From NCBI GenBank assembly GCA_021203805.1, contig JAJQAM010000012.1:1-14504 (forward strand): DNA of 14,504 nucleotides. The letters are read 5' to 3'. The notes under the pieces were generated by a model. It saw only the letters and a program-made list of their open reading frames with translations, had not been told where the DNA came from and did not search any database. The DNA comes from Coprobacillus sp. (GTDB taxonomy: Bacteria > Bacillota_I > Bacilli_A > RFN20 > CAG-826). Shown here piece after piece: positions 1-7,627 of the stretch. How positions within the stretch are numbered: position 1 is the first letter of the stretch; each line of letters begins with the position of its first letter. Both the position numbers and the translations under genes were made by a program.

Positions 1-274
1 CTTCATAAGAAAAGTCGACATGCCCTGGAGTGTCAATAAGGTTAAATATATAGGTTTCCCCATCGTCCGCTTTATAGGAAAGAGTAACCGCGTTAAGCTT
101 AATCGTTATCCCTCTTTCTCTTTCTAGGTCCATACTGTCGAGTATCTGCTCTTTCATATCTCGAGGGGCCACTGCGCCCGTCTGCTCTAAGATTCTATCG
201 GCCAAGGTAGATTTTCCGTGGTCGATATGCGCGACAATTGAGAAGTTTCGGATTTTATCTTTATCGTATGCCAT
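1..274 (-). CDS. lepA: Elongation factor 4 (LepA), N-terminal part, cut by the window edge
   Basis: LepA is a ribosome-associated translational GTPase, thought to back-translocate or remodel stalled ribosomes in the cytoplasm. Only the first 91 codons are present; the gene continues to the left of base 1. Reading from the ATG at 274 gives MAYDKDKIRNFSIVAHIDHG, followed by the rest of the P-loop (AHIDHGKST, residues 15-23), the switch I sequence ERERGITIK (51-59) and the G3 motif DTPGHVDF (81-88). The LepA-specific phrase RDMKEQILDSMDLERERG separates it from EF-G and TypA. No Shine-Dalgarno precedes the ATG. Instead a TATAAT lies 7 nt upstream, suggesting a leaderless mRNA. The gene follows the helicase gene on the same strand by 35 bp and probably has its own promoter. 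The family identification is secure; the leaderless start is inference. Confidence 0.96.
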   Translation of the reverse strand, partial: MAYDKDKIRNFSIVAHIDHGKSTLADRILEQTGAVAPRDMKEQILDSMDLERERGITIKLNAVTLSYKADDGETYIFNLIDTPGHVDFSYE

Positions 275-310
275 AACTAGTATTATAAGGAAAAGAGCCT
301 ATAAAGTCTT
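275..310 (-). promoter_or_regulatory. Putative lepA promoter, leaderless type
   Basis: On the minus strand a perfect TATAAT occupies 287-282. The lepA ATG begins 7 nt further on, just where the transcription start would be expected. A weak -35 candidate, AAGACT (310-305), lies 17 nt upstream and touches the end of the helicase gene. There is no purine-rich ribosome-binding site between the -10 hexamer and the ATG. The hexamer and its spacing are seen directly; promoter activity is inferred. Confidence 0.5.
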
Positions 311-2643
311 TACTCACTCTCCTTTTTAAAGAAATCAGTGACGATTGACTCCACCATTTTAGGGGAATATACCGAGACGTGATTAGGATAGGTATCGCTT
401 ATTATTTCCCGATAGTCTTTATTATACCTATCATCAATAAGGAGGCCCACTCCCCTTTCACTCTCGCTTCTTATCACTCTTCCCATAGCCTGCATTACTT
501 TATTGATCCCTGGATTTTTATAGGCGTATTCATACCCATCTAGACCGAGTTCATCGTAGTGATTTCTTATGAGATTAGACTCATAGTTAAGAGAGGGGAG
601 ACCCACTCCGACAACGCATACGCCAATAAGGCGGTCATAAGCAAGGTCAATTCCTTCTGAAAAGATAGAGCCGATTACCAGAAAGCCAATCGTCGTTTTT
701 TTGGGGCTCTCGCTAAATCGAGATAAGAATAGATTCTTATCTTCCTCCTTCATATCTTTATCCTGAACGTAGGTATCATACTCCTCGCTATTCCATAGGG
801 GAAGGATATTAAAAAGATATTCATAGCTAGGGAAATAGATAAAGTAGTTACCAACTTTACCGGAGACAAAGGCTTTTATATATTCAGTTACTTTCTGATA
901 GGAGGCCTCTCTATTTCTATATCTAATAGAGACGTTAGAGGCGATCATAACCTTAAAGTTATCGCTACTAAAGGGAGAGGGAAGAGAGAGAAACTTATCA
1001 TCTTTGTTCCCTCCTAATAGCTTTAGATAGTAATCATGAGGAGAGAGGGTAGCGCTAAACATGGTGACCGCTTTAAAAAGGGAGTTACTCTCTTTGATAT
1101 AAGAGGAAGGGTCAAGGTGATAAATAGAGATCTCTAGACTTGGAGTGAACCTAAAGAAGTAGCGGGTATCACTACTATTTAAAGTAATCTCATAGATTCT
1201 CATGAAGTGATAGATCTCAAGATATAACTCTTTCACTTCTTTTTTTATATCTTTAGGAGTGTCTTTACTTATCTTTTGATAGGCACTGACAAATTTATCA
1301 AGCTCGCTATAGATATAGTCGAAATTAGAAAAAGATACATACTCCTCTTCGTCTTTATAGGTATCTGTAAGTGTGGTGTATAGTTTTCTCACTCTAGTGA
1401 CGAGTCTTTTGACCGCAGGCTTATAGTATTTATACCCCTCTAGGCACTTAATAAGAGTATTCTCATAAATGGAGGCGGAATACATTTCCTTACTACGTTC
1501 GACGAGATTATGGGCCTCGTCTACGAGAACTAGGCCGTGACAAGTTCCTTCATCAAGGCTTTTAAAATGAGAGAGAGGGTCATAGATATAGTTATAGTCG
1601 CAGATCACGATATCCGAGTAATCCGCTAGGTCAAGGGAGAACTCAAATGGACAGAGCCCATATGTTTTAGCGATATCGACGAGATAGTCATAGTCATAGA
1701 TATCTTCGTTTAATAGAGCGAGGGTCAAAGCCTCTTTTACTTTAGAGTAATAGTTTTTCGCAAAAGGGCATTCATCAGGGTTACAGCTCGCGCCTTTAGT
1801 GAAGCACACTTTTTCCTTAGCGGTTATCACTATCGACTTACATCTAAGCCCTTTCTTTTTTAGCTCTTTAATCGTTGAGAGAGCGGCGAGTTTACCGCTA
1901 TTTTTGGCGGTAAGATAATAAATCTTATTATCTTCTTCTCTAGTGGAGAGGATATATGGATATAGCGTCGCGACGGTTTTTCCGATGCCCGTTGGGGCCT
2001 CGCTATAAAGCCGCCCGCCTTTAGATGCGGTCTCATAGACTTCTCTTACTAGCTCCGCTTGCCCTTTTCTTAGATGATCATAGGGAAACTTAAGACTATC
2101 AATAGAGCGAAGTCTTAGCTCATTATTTTTTTCAATAATTTGATAAAACTCGAGATACTCATCAAGAAGGCTATAGATATAGGTTTCTAGCTCGTGATAA
2201 GTAAACTCATATTCTCTCGTAAGGGAGTTACTACTCCCTTGCTGGATATAGGTAATATTTACCCCAATACTCTCTAGGTTATTCTTTTTAGAAAACATAT
2301 AGGCGTAGCATCTCGCCTGAGCAAGGTGCCACTCCTCATTGGCGTCTTCAAACTGCTCGAGATCGCTCACTGTGGACTTAATTTCATCGATGATGAAGTG
2401 GTTTCCCCTCTTTATGATTCCGTCCGCTCTTCCTTCGAGAGTTATCGTCATCTCCGAGACAAAGAAGTCTTCTTTTAGATAGTATTCAGTGAGGAAATAT
2501 CTTCCAATTTGTTTTTCTCTAAGAAGATGGAGTCTACTCCCTTCTTCCATCGTCTTTTCATTAAAGACGCGGTCATCAATTGACCCCGTCCGGCAAAGAA
2601 AGTCCACAAGCTGATGGACTGAGAGAGTAAGATGAGTGGTCAT
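310..2643 (-). CDS. PD-(D/E)XK nuclease fused to XPD/DinG-type Fe-S DNA helicase
   Basis: A 777-residue protein with two parts. Residues 1-170 look like a Cas4/RecB-type PD-(D/E)XK nuclease: EGRADG (D74), IIDEIKS (D86, E87, K89) and a QxxxY helix (Q109, Y113). From about 195 on it is a superfamily 2 XPD/DinG helicase: Walker A APTGIGKT (216-223), four cysteines placed as in the XPD Fe-S cluster (C280, C287, C292, C331), DEAH box (375-378), SATLSP in the second motor domain, and motif VI QAMGRVIR (718-725). Family knowledge predicts ATP-driven 5'-3' unwinding of DNA, with the nuclease acting on the substrate, probably in repair or replication. The ATG lies two bases after the fmt stop and has no clear ribosome-binding site, so it is probably translated by coupling to fmt. 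The exact role is unknown; dinG would be an over-precise name. Confidence 0.9.
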   Translation of the reverse strand: MTTHLTLSVHQLVDFLCRTGSIDDRVFNEKTMEEGSRLHLLREKQIGRYFLTEYYLKEDFFVSEMTITLEGRADGIIKRGNHFIIDEIKSTVSDLEQFEDANEEWHLAQARCYAYMFSKKNNLESIGVNITYIQQGSSNSLTREYEFTYHELETYIYSLLDEYLEFYQIIEKNNELRLRSIDSLKFPYDHLRKGQAELVREVYETASKGGRLYSEAPTGIGKTVATLYPYILSTREEDNKIYYLTAKNSGKLAALSTIKELKKKGLRCKSIVITAKEKVCFTKGASCNPDECPFAKNYYSKVKEALTLALLNEDIYDYDYLVDIAKTYGLCPFEFSLDLADYSDIVICDYNYIYDPLSHFKSLDEGTCHGLVLVDEAHNLVERSKEMYSASIYENTLIKCLEGYKYYKPAVKRLVTRVRKLYTTLTDTYKDEEEYVSFSNFDYIYSELDKFVSAYQKISKDTPKDIKKEVKELYLEIYHFMRIYEITLNSSDTRYFFRFTPSLEISIYHLDPSSYIKESNSLFKAVTMFSATLSPHDYYLKLLGGNKDDKFLSLPSPFSSDNFKVMIASNVSIRYRNREASYQKVTEYIKAFVSGKVGNYFIYFPSYEYLFNILPLWNSEEYDTYVQDKDMKEEDKNLFLSRFSESPKKTTIGFLVIGSIFSEGIDLAYDRLIGVCVVGVGLPSLNYESNLIRNHYDELGLDGYEYAYKNPGINKVMQAMGRVIRSESERGVGLLIDDRYNKDYREIISDTYPNHVSVYSPKMVESIVTDFFKKESE

Positions 2644-2645
2644 AG

Positions 2646-3581
2646 CTAGCTAAGTTTTTCCCCCTTTATATGGGGATGACCGTTTATAAAGTCAGTAGCT
2701 TTCATTCTCTTTTTCCCTTCAAGCTGGATATCAGTTAAAAGAATCTCGCCGTCAGTGCACTCTAGGATAAGTCCATCTTTTGAAGGAGTAAGCGCGCCTA
2801 CTTCACCTTTTTTGTCATAGGAATAACGCCTAGCGTTATATGCTTTTAGTTTTTCATCGCTTAGGAGGAAATAACCGCCCGGCTCTTCGCTTAGGCCGTG
2901 GATATAGCCGAGTAGCTCCTCGCTAGGTTTAGAAAGATCAAGTTTTTCTTCTTCTTTTTTAATGGGGTAGCAGTATGTCGCCTCTAGTGGGTCCTGCTCC
3001 GTGCTTACTAGTTTACCATCAAGATAATCATCTAGGTCTTTATCTAGAATTGATTTAGCGGCCTCCACTAGTAGGGGAATTAAATCCGTATAATTTATAT
3101 CTTCTGGAATTGGAAAGGATAGTGAGTCATAAATAGGGCCCTCGTCCATACCGCGAGTCATCTCCATAAGGGTCACTCCGGTCTCCTTTTCCCGATGGAT
3201 AAGGACCGCTTGAAGGGGGGACGCCCCTCGATATTTTGGTAAAATAGAGCCGTGAACATTTAGACATCCTATCGCGGGAATATCAAGAACTTCCTGAGGG
3301 ATAATCTGGCCGTAAGAGAAGCAGATTATCGCGTCCGGATTAAGCTCATTTATAAAATCATACTCTTTTCTTAGTCTAAGTGGGGTAAAGACAGGGATAC
3401 TATGCTCAAGGGCTACCTCTTTAACGGGGGAAGGGGTCAAGACTTTCTTTCTTCCAACCTCTTTATCGGGCTGAGTAACCACTCCGACAAAGTTATAGCC
3501 TTTCTTAATAAGAAAAGATAAAAGAGAAGCGCTATAGCTTGGGGTGCCAAAATAGAGAAGCCTTTTATTACTAGTGCTCAT
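2646..3581 (-). CDS. fmt: Methionyl-tRNA formyltransferase
   Basis: Transfers a formyl group from 10-formyl-tetrahydrofolate to Met-tRNA(fMet), making the initiator tRNA. The 311-residue protein has the catalytic triad at the usual Escherichia coli positions: N108 and H110 in CLNVHGSILPKYRGASPLQ, and D146 in RGMDEGPI. The N-terminal Rossmann-like fold starts LLYFGTPSYSASLL, and a C-terminal OB-like domain follows from about residue 205. I chose the ATG at 3581 rather than the in-frame GTG at 3593. AGGTGAGG at 3595-3588 is a good ribosome-binding site 6 nt before this ATG, and starting at the GTG would place the coding sequence inside that site. The gene heads a pair with the helicase gene (2-bp gap). 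In many Bacilli fmt sits beside def and priA, which are not seen here. Confidence 0.97.
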   Translation of the reverse strand: MSTSNKRLLYFGTPSYSASLLSFLIKKGYNFVGVVTQPDKEVGRKKVLTPSPVKEVALEHSIPVFTPLRLRKEYDFINELNPDAIICFSYGQIIPQEVLDIPAIGCLNVHGSILPKYRGASPLQAVLIHREKETGVTLMEMTRGMDEGPIYDSLSFPIPEDINYTDLIPLLVEAAKSILDKDLDDYLDGKLVSTEQDPLEATYCYPIKKEEEKLDLSKPSEELLGYIHGLSEEPGGYFLLSDEKLKAYNARRYSYDKKGEVGALTPSKDGLILECTDGEILLTDIQLEGKKRMKATDFINGHPHIKGEKLS

Positions 3582-3598
3582 AACTTGCCTCACCTAAA

Positions 3599-3620
3599 TT
3601 TTATTAAATATTTAATAAAA
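3599..3620. repeat. 22-bp perfect palindrome between fmt and rpsT
   Basis: The left arm TTTTATTAAAT (3599-3609) is followed directly by its exact reverse complement (3610-3620), with no spacer. It lies only a few bases upstream of the fmt ribosome-binding site and about 70 bp upstream of rpsT, in the region that must hold both divergent promoters. The all-AT composition makes chance palindromy more likely than in mixed sequence. It could be an operator, part of a promoter or a weak cruciform; nothing in the sequence decides this. Confidence 0.6.
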
Positions 3621-3691
3621 CATAAATATTTTTTATTGCTTTTTCTCTCCCGTTTTGATAATTTATATAACTGAATTAGAAGGAAACAAGA

Positions 3692-3985
3692 ATGGCTAAT
3701 ATTAAATCGAGTAAAGAGAGAATTAAGACCAACGAAAAAGCGAGAGAAAGAAATGCTTCTTACCGCTCCCAAGTGAGAACCGCTTCTAAAAAAGTGAGAG
3801 TCGCAGTGGAGAAAAAAGACACGGAGCATGTCGAAGAGCTTCTTAAAGCCGCTTTTAGGATTATCGATAAGTCCTATAACGCCGGAGTCTATAAATCCAA
3901 TACGGTGGCCCGTCAAAAATCATCTCTTCAAAAACTTGTTAATAGCTTAAATGAAACTAGCGCTAGCAAAGCTGAAGCGGAGTAA
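3692..3985 (+). CDS. rpsT: 30S ribosomal protein S20
   Basis: S20 binds 16S rRNA at the base of the 30S body early in assembly. The 97-residue, lysine- and arginine-rich helical protein begins MANIKSSKERIKTNEKAR and contains AFRIIDKSYNAGVYKSNTVA and ARQKSSLQKLV, all diagnostic of the family. It is about ten residues longer than typical S20, with the extra residues in an Ala/Glu-rich tail (ETSASKAEAE). A clear ribosome-binding site AGAAGGA (3678-3684) lies 7 nt before the ATG. The gene runs against its neighbours, divergent from fmt and convergent with holA, and its TAA (3983-3985) directly abuts the holA stop codon. No terminator fits between them. Confidence 0.98.
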   Translation: MANIKSSKERIKTNEKARERNASYRSQVRTASKKVRVAVEKKDTEHVEELLKAAFRIIDKSYNAGVYKSNTVARQKSSLQKLVNSLNETSASKAEAE

Positions 3986-4969
3986 TTAATAAGCTTTAAA
4001 GTTAACTAAGAATAATTCAAAAGCATAGTAGCGGTCGACAAGGCCGCTTTTAATTTGAACGTCGAGGTTATATAAATCGTCAAGAATCTCATTTATCCTT
4101 TTAGGGGATATATTTCTCGCGTTATCGCGAAGAATTTTTGCTCTCACTGGATTAATAGAGAGTTCACGAGCGATCTCATCATCGCTCTTTTTTTCTCTTA
4201 CTAGATAAGAGACCTCATTAAGCGTTCTAAACTGGCCCGCAAGAAGAGAGATAATGGTCACTGGCTCAGTATTAGTGACCTTTAGGTCACGGTAGACGCT
4301 AAGAGCGTCTCCGTTCTTTCCTTTAAGGAGATTATTAAAGATAAGAAAGGAGTTTTCCTCTAGCGGTCTCGTCACGAGTAGGCATACATCCGCATATGTC
4401 ACATGGTCCGTATAAGCGCTGAGTTTGACCGCGTTATTAAAAAGCATATCGAGGTCATTACCGCTTCTGGCCACAAGTTCACGCGCGGCCTCAGAGGTAA
4501 TAGAGGCGTTTAGCCTATCATTAAAGAGATGAATAGCGTAGTCGATAAACCCGTCTCTAGTGAGATCGGTTTGCTCGATCTTTTTAAATTCATTCTCTCC
4601 TTTTTTAAGAAGGAGCTGATAGATATCGTTTTTCTCGTCTAGTTTATTAGTGACAAGAGAGAAGATGATATCTGTTCCTTCGCTTGGTCTATCTAGATAC
4701 TCGAGAAATTTATCCCAGTCTTGATCTTTTTCGTTTCGAAGCGTCTTAAGGGGCTTAGTAAAAAAGTAGCAGTTAGTAATCGAGACAATCTTTTTATCGC
4801 ACCCAAGCGGGAGAAAGTCGCACTCATCGGTAATCTCACCAATTGGCGTAGCAGTCGCGTCAAAGCGGATAAAATTAAATTCACTTCTCTCTCCAAGAAC
4901 GTCTTTAATTATCTTATTTTCTCTCGTTCGGATCTTCGCCTGCTGGGGCCCATAGACTAAATAAAACAT
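3986..4969 (-). CDS. holA: DNA polymerase III delta subunit (clamp-loader wrench, YqeN/HolA)
   Basis: Delta opens the beta sliding clamp as part of the clamp loader. The 327-residue protein matches the YqeN-type HolA of Bacillota. It starts MFYLVYGPQQAKIRTRE and has a degenerate P-loop-like N-terminus without a usable Walker A. The middle region LVARSGNDLDMLFNNAVKLS and ITYADVC-like strand (TYADVCLLVTRP) precede the helical collar domain, with FNNLLKGKNGDALSVY and the C-terminal NLDVQIKSGLVDRYYAFELF. It follows comEC by 29 bp, the same order as in Bacillus subtilis. No Shine-Dalgarno precedes the ATG; instead TAAAAT (4981-4976) ends 6 nt before it. It may therefore be made both by read-through from comEC and from a leaderless internal promoter. 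The identification rests on sequence pattern and synteny. Confidence 0.93.
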   Translation of the reverse strand: MFYLVYGPQQAKIRTRENKIIKDVLGERSEFNFIRFDATATPIGEITDECDFLPLGCDKKIVSITNCYFFTKPLKTLRNEKDQDWDKFLEYLDRPSEGTDIIFSLVTNKLDEKNDIYQLLLKKGENEFKKIEQTDLTRDGFIDYAIHLFNDRLNASITSEAARELVARSGNDLDMLFNNAVKLSAYTDHVTYADVCLLVTRPLEENSFLIFNNLLKGKNGDALSVYRDLKVTNTEPVTIISLLAGQFRTLNEVSYLVREKKSDDEIARELSINPVRAKILRDNARNISPKRINEILDDLYNLDVQIKSGLVDRYYAFELFLVNFKAY

Positions 4970-4981
4970 GTCTTTATTTTA
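4970..4981 (-). promoter_or_regulatory. Possible -10 element giving a leaderless holA mRNA
   Basis: TAAAAT occupies 4981-4976 on the minus strand, followed by six bases (AAAGAC) and then the holA ATG. No ribosome-binding site lies in this interval. The matching -35 region would fall in the last codons of comEC and is poor. AT-rich sequence can give such a hexamer by chance, so this is weaker than the lepA and ATPase cases. Confidence 0.35.
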
Positions 4982-4998
4982 AGGCGATAACCCTTTTA

Positions 4999-7032
4999 TT
5001 ACCATAGAGAAAATGAGAGATATCTAATTGAGCCCTCTAGGTCCGTCCGCCTAATCTCAACGCCGTAAGAAGATAAAGTAGAAAGAACTTTATCGGTTGG
5101 ATGACCGTATCTATTATTCTCCCCGCAGGAAATAATCGCGGTCTGTGGCTCTAGATAGGCGATAAATTCATCGCTCGTGGACGTAGAGGAGCCGTGATGA
5201 CCCACTTTTAAGATGTCGCAGGGGACATAGCTATAGCTACTCATGATGCTATTTTCGATTGTTGTGGTGGCGTCCCCCATAAAGAGATAGTCCTTCCCTC
5301 CTAGGTTAAAGCCGATAACGAGGGAGCGATCATTATCATCGCTATAGGAGGCGTAAGCGGTGTTATAGTTAGTAAAGGTCACTCCGCTTATATCAAGCGG
5401 GAAGACATAACTAGCGTTCGTCTCATCTATCACATTTCTCACTGTAAAGTTTTCGCATAGGGAGTCTAAGGCTCCATTATGATCGGAGTCATCATGAGAG
5501 ATCATGACGTAGTCAAGAGAGTAGATCTGCCTACTATGAAGGAAGGGTATCAGGATGTCAGAGGCGACATCCTTATTATAGAGGCCTCCTGTATCTATTA
5601 AGATAGAGGTATTATGAATCCTTACTAGGGCGGCGTCTCCTTGCCCAACGTTAATAAAGGTCACTTCGCTAGTCACTACGTTTTGAACGGGAAGAATAAT
5701 ACCAAGGCATAATACTCCTAAAGAGAGTGAGGAGAAACTAATCATGGGCTTATGCTTAATTTCAACAAAATAAAGCACCACCATAAATAAAGCTATAAAG
5801 AGAATAGTTAGGCCCACTCCAAGCCTTGGAGTGTAAAACGTATAATTAATCTTTAGAAAGAGAGCGGTGAACTTATTTAGAAAAGACGTATACCGATTTA
5901 CCAAGCCGCAAATGGGAACATGGTAGTAGCAAAGAAGCGTCATAAACGATAAGAGGGTAAAGAAAGGCGTAAAGAGAAGAGTGAGGGGATAAGTAAGGAT
6001 ATTAACAGAGGAGTAAAAGCTAATCTCAAAAGGAATAAAGAAGACTCCAAAGAGGAGAGTGGACCCAACCTTTTTAACCGCTTTTCTTCTTGAGGATTTA
6101 AACACTCTATTCACATAGTAATAGATAAAGGGAAGAGCAAAGCCGAGAATAAAGGAGTCCTGACGGGCGAGGTGCCGGTTCACACATAAAAAGAAGATAC
6201 CGGCAATAGATGTTACTTCAAAAGAAGTAAACCGCTTATGAAGAGGATACTGATTGATCCATCTAAGGATATATAAAGTAGATATCCTAATGATTGTGAA
6301 GCGGGGAAACAGTAAGAGAAAATAAGGGAAGAGAACACCGTAGGAGACAACCCTAGCCCACTTCTTTTTCATAAAAGTGGAAAAGATAAAGTTTAATGAG
6401 TTTAAAAAAGCGTAGATATAGATACCTGAAGCCGAAGCAAAGCGCGATAGGTGGAGCGCCTCGAGGTTAGAGGAGAGATCACTATCACTACTACCCGAGA
6501 AAAAGAGCGCTTTTATAAACGAAGCGGTGTCTTCATCAAATTTCGAAAGAAAATTATTCTTCCACTGATTAAGTTTAAAGGGAGAGCTATGTTTGACTTC
6601 GTAATTTGAGACAGTTAACTCTCTATTAACTCCTTTCTTACTAAGATAATCTTCAAAGTCAAACTCACTCTCAAGAGTGATAAAGTGAAGATCCTCTTTC
6701 TCTCCCGTAAGGCTTAATATATCCCCAACTTCATAGGTATTACCGTAGTTAGAGACATAAAGTCTCTCTAGCCCCGTATAAAAGATAAAATAGTTATCCT
6801 TACTTTCAATGACCACCCCTGAATAGGTGTTATCGCTAGATGTGATATTAATATCGAGAAAGGAGTAGCCCACTCCTAGGGACAACACGCACATCGAAAT
6901 AAGGGCAATCTTTTTATGATACTTCCTAAGAAGATAGATAAATAAGAGGATGGCGATGGGGATAAAGATAAGCGGGTGATACCTCACTACTAGCCCCATC
7001 CATAAGGAGAGAAAGAGAAAGACAATTATCAC
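4999..7032 (-). CDS. comEC: ComEC/Rec2-family DNA-uptake channel
   Basis: ComEC carries single-stranded DNA across the membrane during natural transformation. The 677-residue protein has the full family layout. N-terminal membrane segments span about 1-58. An OB-fold-like region covers about 68-145 (TYSGVVIES to GVNRELT). The competence transmembrane domain covers about 165-450. The C-terminal metallo-beta-lactamase domain starts at NVGQGDA (461-467), with HDDSDH (513-518), GD at 586-587 and GHHGSS (611-616). These metal ligands look intact, so the nuclease-like domain may be active. The start is a GTG at 7032 whose GTGA overlaps the comEA stop, implying translational coupling. The comEB gene found between comEA and comEC in Bacillus is absent. 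Nothing suggests a pseudogene. Confidence 0.95.
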   Translation of the reverse strand: MIIVFLFLSLWMGLVVRYHPLIFIPIAILLFIYLLRKYHKKIALISMCVLSLGVGYSFLDINITSSDNTYSGVVIESKDNYFIFYTGLERLYVSNYGNTYEVGDILSLTGEKEDLHFITLESEFDFEDYLSKKGVNRELTVSNYEVKHSSPFKLNQWKNNFLSKFDEDTASFIKALFFSGSSDSDLSSNLEALHLSRFASASGIYIYAFLNSLNFIFSTFMKKKWARVVSYGVLFPYFLLLFPRFTIIRISTLYILRWINQYPLHKRFTSFEVTSIAGIFFLCVNRHLARQDSFILGFALPFIYYYVNRVFKSSRRKAVKKVGSTLLFGVFFIPFEISFYSSVNILTYPLTLLFTPFFTLLSFMTLLCYYHVPICGLVNRYTSFLNKFTALFLKINYTFYTPRLGVGLTILFIALFMVVLYFVEIKHKPMISFSSLSLGVLCLGIILPVQNVVTSEVTFINVGQGDAALVRIHNTSILIDTGGLYNKDVASDILIPFLHSRQIYSLDYVMISHDDSDHNGALDSLCENFTVRNVIDETNASYVFPLDISGVTFTNYNTAYASYSDDNDRSLVIGFNLGGKDYLFMGDATTTIENSIMSSYSYVPCDILKVGHHGSSTSTSDEFIAYLEPQTAIISCGENNRYGHPTDKVLSTLSSYGVEIRRTDLEGSIRYLSFSLW

Positions 7033-7562
7033 TCGTGTAAGATCACATAGTTACGAATCTTGTTATATGTAGCGTTTCCAATGCCGCTCACATTAACAAG
7101 GGATTCGATGGTGTAGAATAGACCGTTCGTCTCTCTATAAGAGACAATATTTGAGGCAACGCTTGATGAAATTCCGCTCACAGTGGATAGCGTTGAGGCG
7201 CTATCACTATTGACATTTACTTTACTAATTTCATCAAAGTTACACATATCGGTCTCGTCGTAGCGGCTCGCTATATAGTAGGACTCACCGCCGATGAGCT
7301 CCGCGCTTGCATAGTAGGCTCTATCATCAGCGTTATCGGTGACACCACCGGCCGCGCCAATGAGCTCAAGCATATTAGAGCCCTCACTAAGTGTATAAGT
7401 ACCAGGATAAATGACTTCTCCTTCGATTGTTAGGGAGATTCCATTACTGACGGCACCGTCAACACTAGCAGCGACGCTCGTGGCGCTATTCGAGTCAATG
7501 AGCATGAATCCGCAAATGGCAACAGTCGCAACTACAAACACAATTAAAATAACTTTAACCAT
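7029..7562 (-). CDS. comEA: ComEA-type DNA-binding receptor for transformation
   Basis: ComEA binds incoming double-stranded DNA outside the membrane and hands it to ComEC. The 177-residue protein has an N-terminal hydrophobic anchor (about 3-22, VKVILIVFVVATVAICGFML). An SLBB-type domain follows (about 43-98, LTIEGEVIYPGTYTL). A C-terminal pair of helix-hairpin-helix DNA-binding motifs covers about 115-175 (VNVNSDSASTLSTVSGIS, then LVNVSGIGNATYNKIRNY). This is the full Gram-positive architecture. A strong AGGAGG (7575-7570) lies 7 nt before the ATG, but it forms the 3' arm of a terminator-like hairpin. The gene is 65 bp downstream of greA and overlaps comEC by 4 bp. The function is inferred from domains and neighbour. 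Confidence 0.93.
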   Translation of the reverse strand: MVKVILIVFVVATVAICGFMLIDSNSATSVAASVDGAVSNGISLTIEGEVIYPGTYTLSEGSNMLELIGAAGGVTDNADDRAYYASAELIGGESYYIASRYDETDMCNFDEISKVNVNSDSASTLSTVSGISSSVASNIVSYRETNGLFYTIESLVNVSGIGNATYNKIRNYVILHE

Positions 7563-7563
7563 T

Positions 7564-7590
7564 AAAAAACCTCCTATTTATATAGGGGGC
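7564..7590 (-). terminator. Terminator-like hairpin covering the comEA ribosome-binding site
   Basis: On the minus strand CCCCCTAT (7589-7582) can pair with ATAGGAGG (7577-7570) around the loop ATAA, giving seven pairs and one C-A mismatch. Six Ts follow (7569-7564). It lies between greA and comEA, so it may end greA transcription. The 3' arm is also the comEA Shine-Dalgarno, so any transcript reading through would have that site folded away. The pairing is seen in the sequence; termination or translational control is inference. Confidence 0.55.
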
Positions 7591-7627
7591 TTTTATGGCT
7601 ATATCGCGCAAAAATATTTAAAATTTA

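Noticed and set aside
3582..3593. GTG at 3593 as the fmt start
   Set aside because: The GTG lies inside the ribosome-binding site AGGTGAGG that serves the ATG at 3581, and the extra residues MRQV do not belong to the conserved N-terminus.
3636..3671. rpsT promoter (TTGCTT with GATAAT or TATAAC)
   Set aside because: Several AT-rich hexamers are possible, but none combines a good -35 and -10 at 16-18 bp spacing, so no single promoter could be chosen.
3590..3916. Open frame of 108 codons opposite rpsT
   Set aside because: It lies antisense to the unmistakable S20 gene, has a phenylalanine- and serine-rich composition typical of a shadow frame, and has no ribosome-binding site or known motif.
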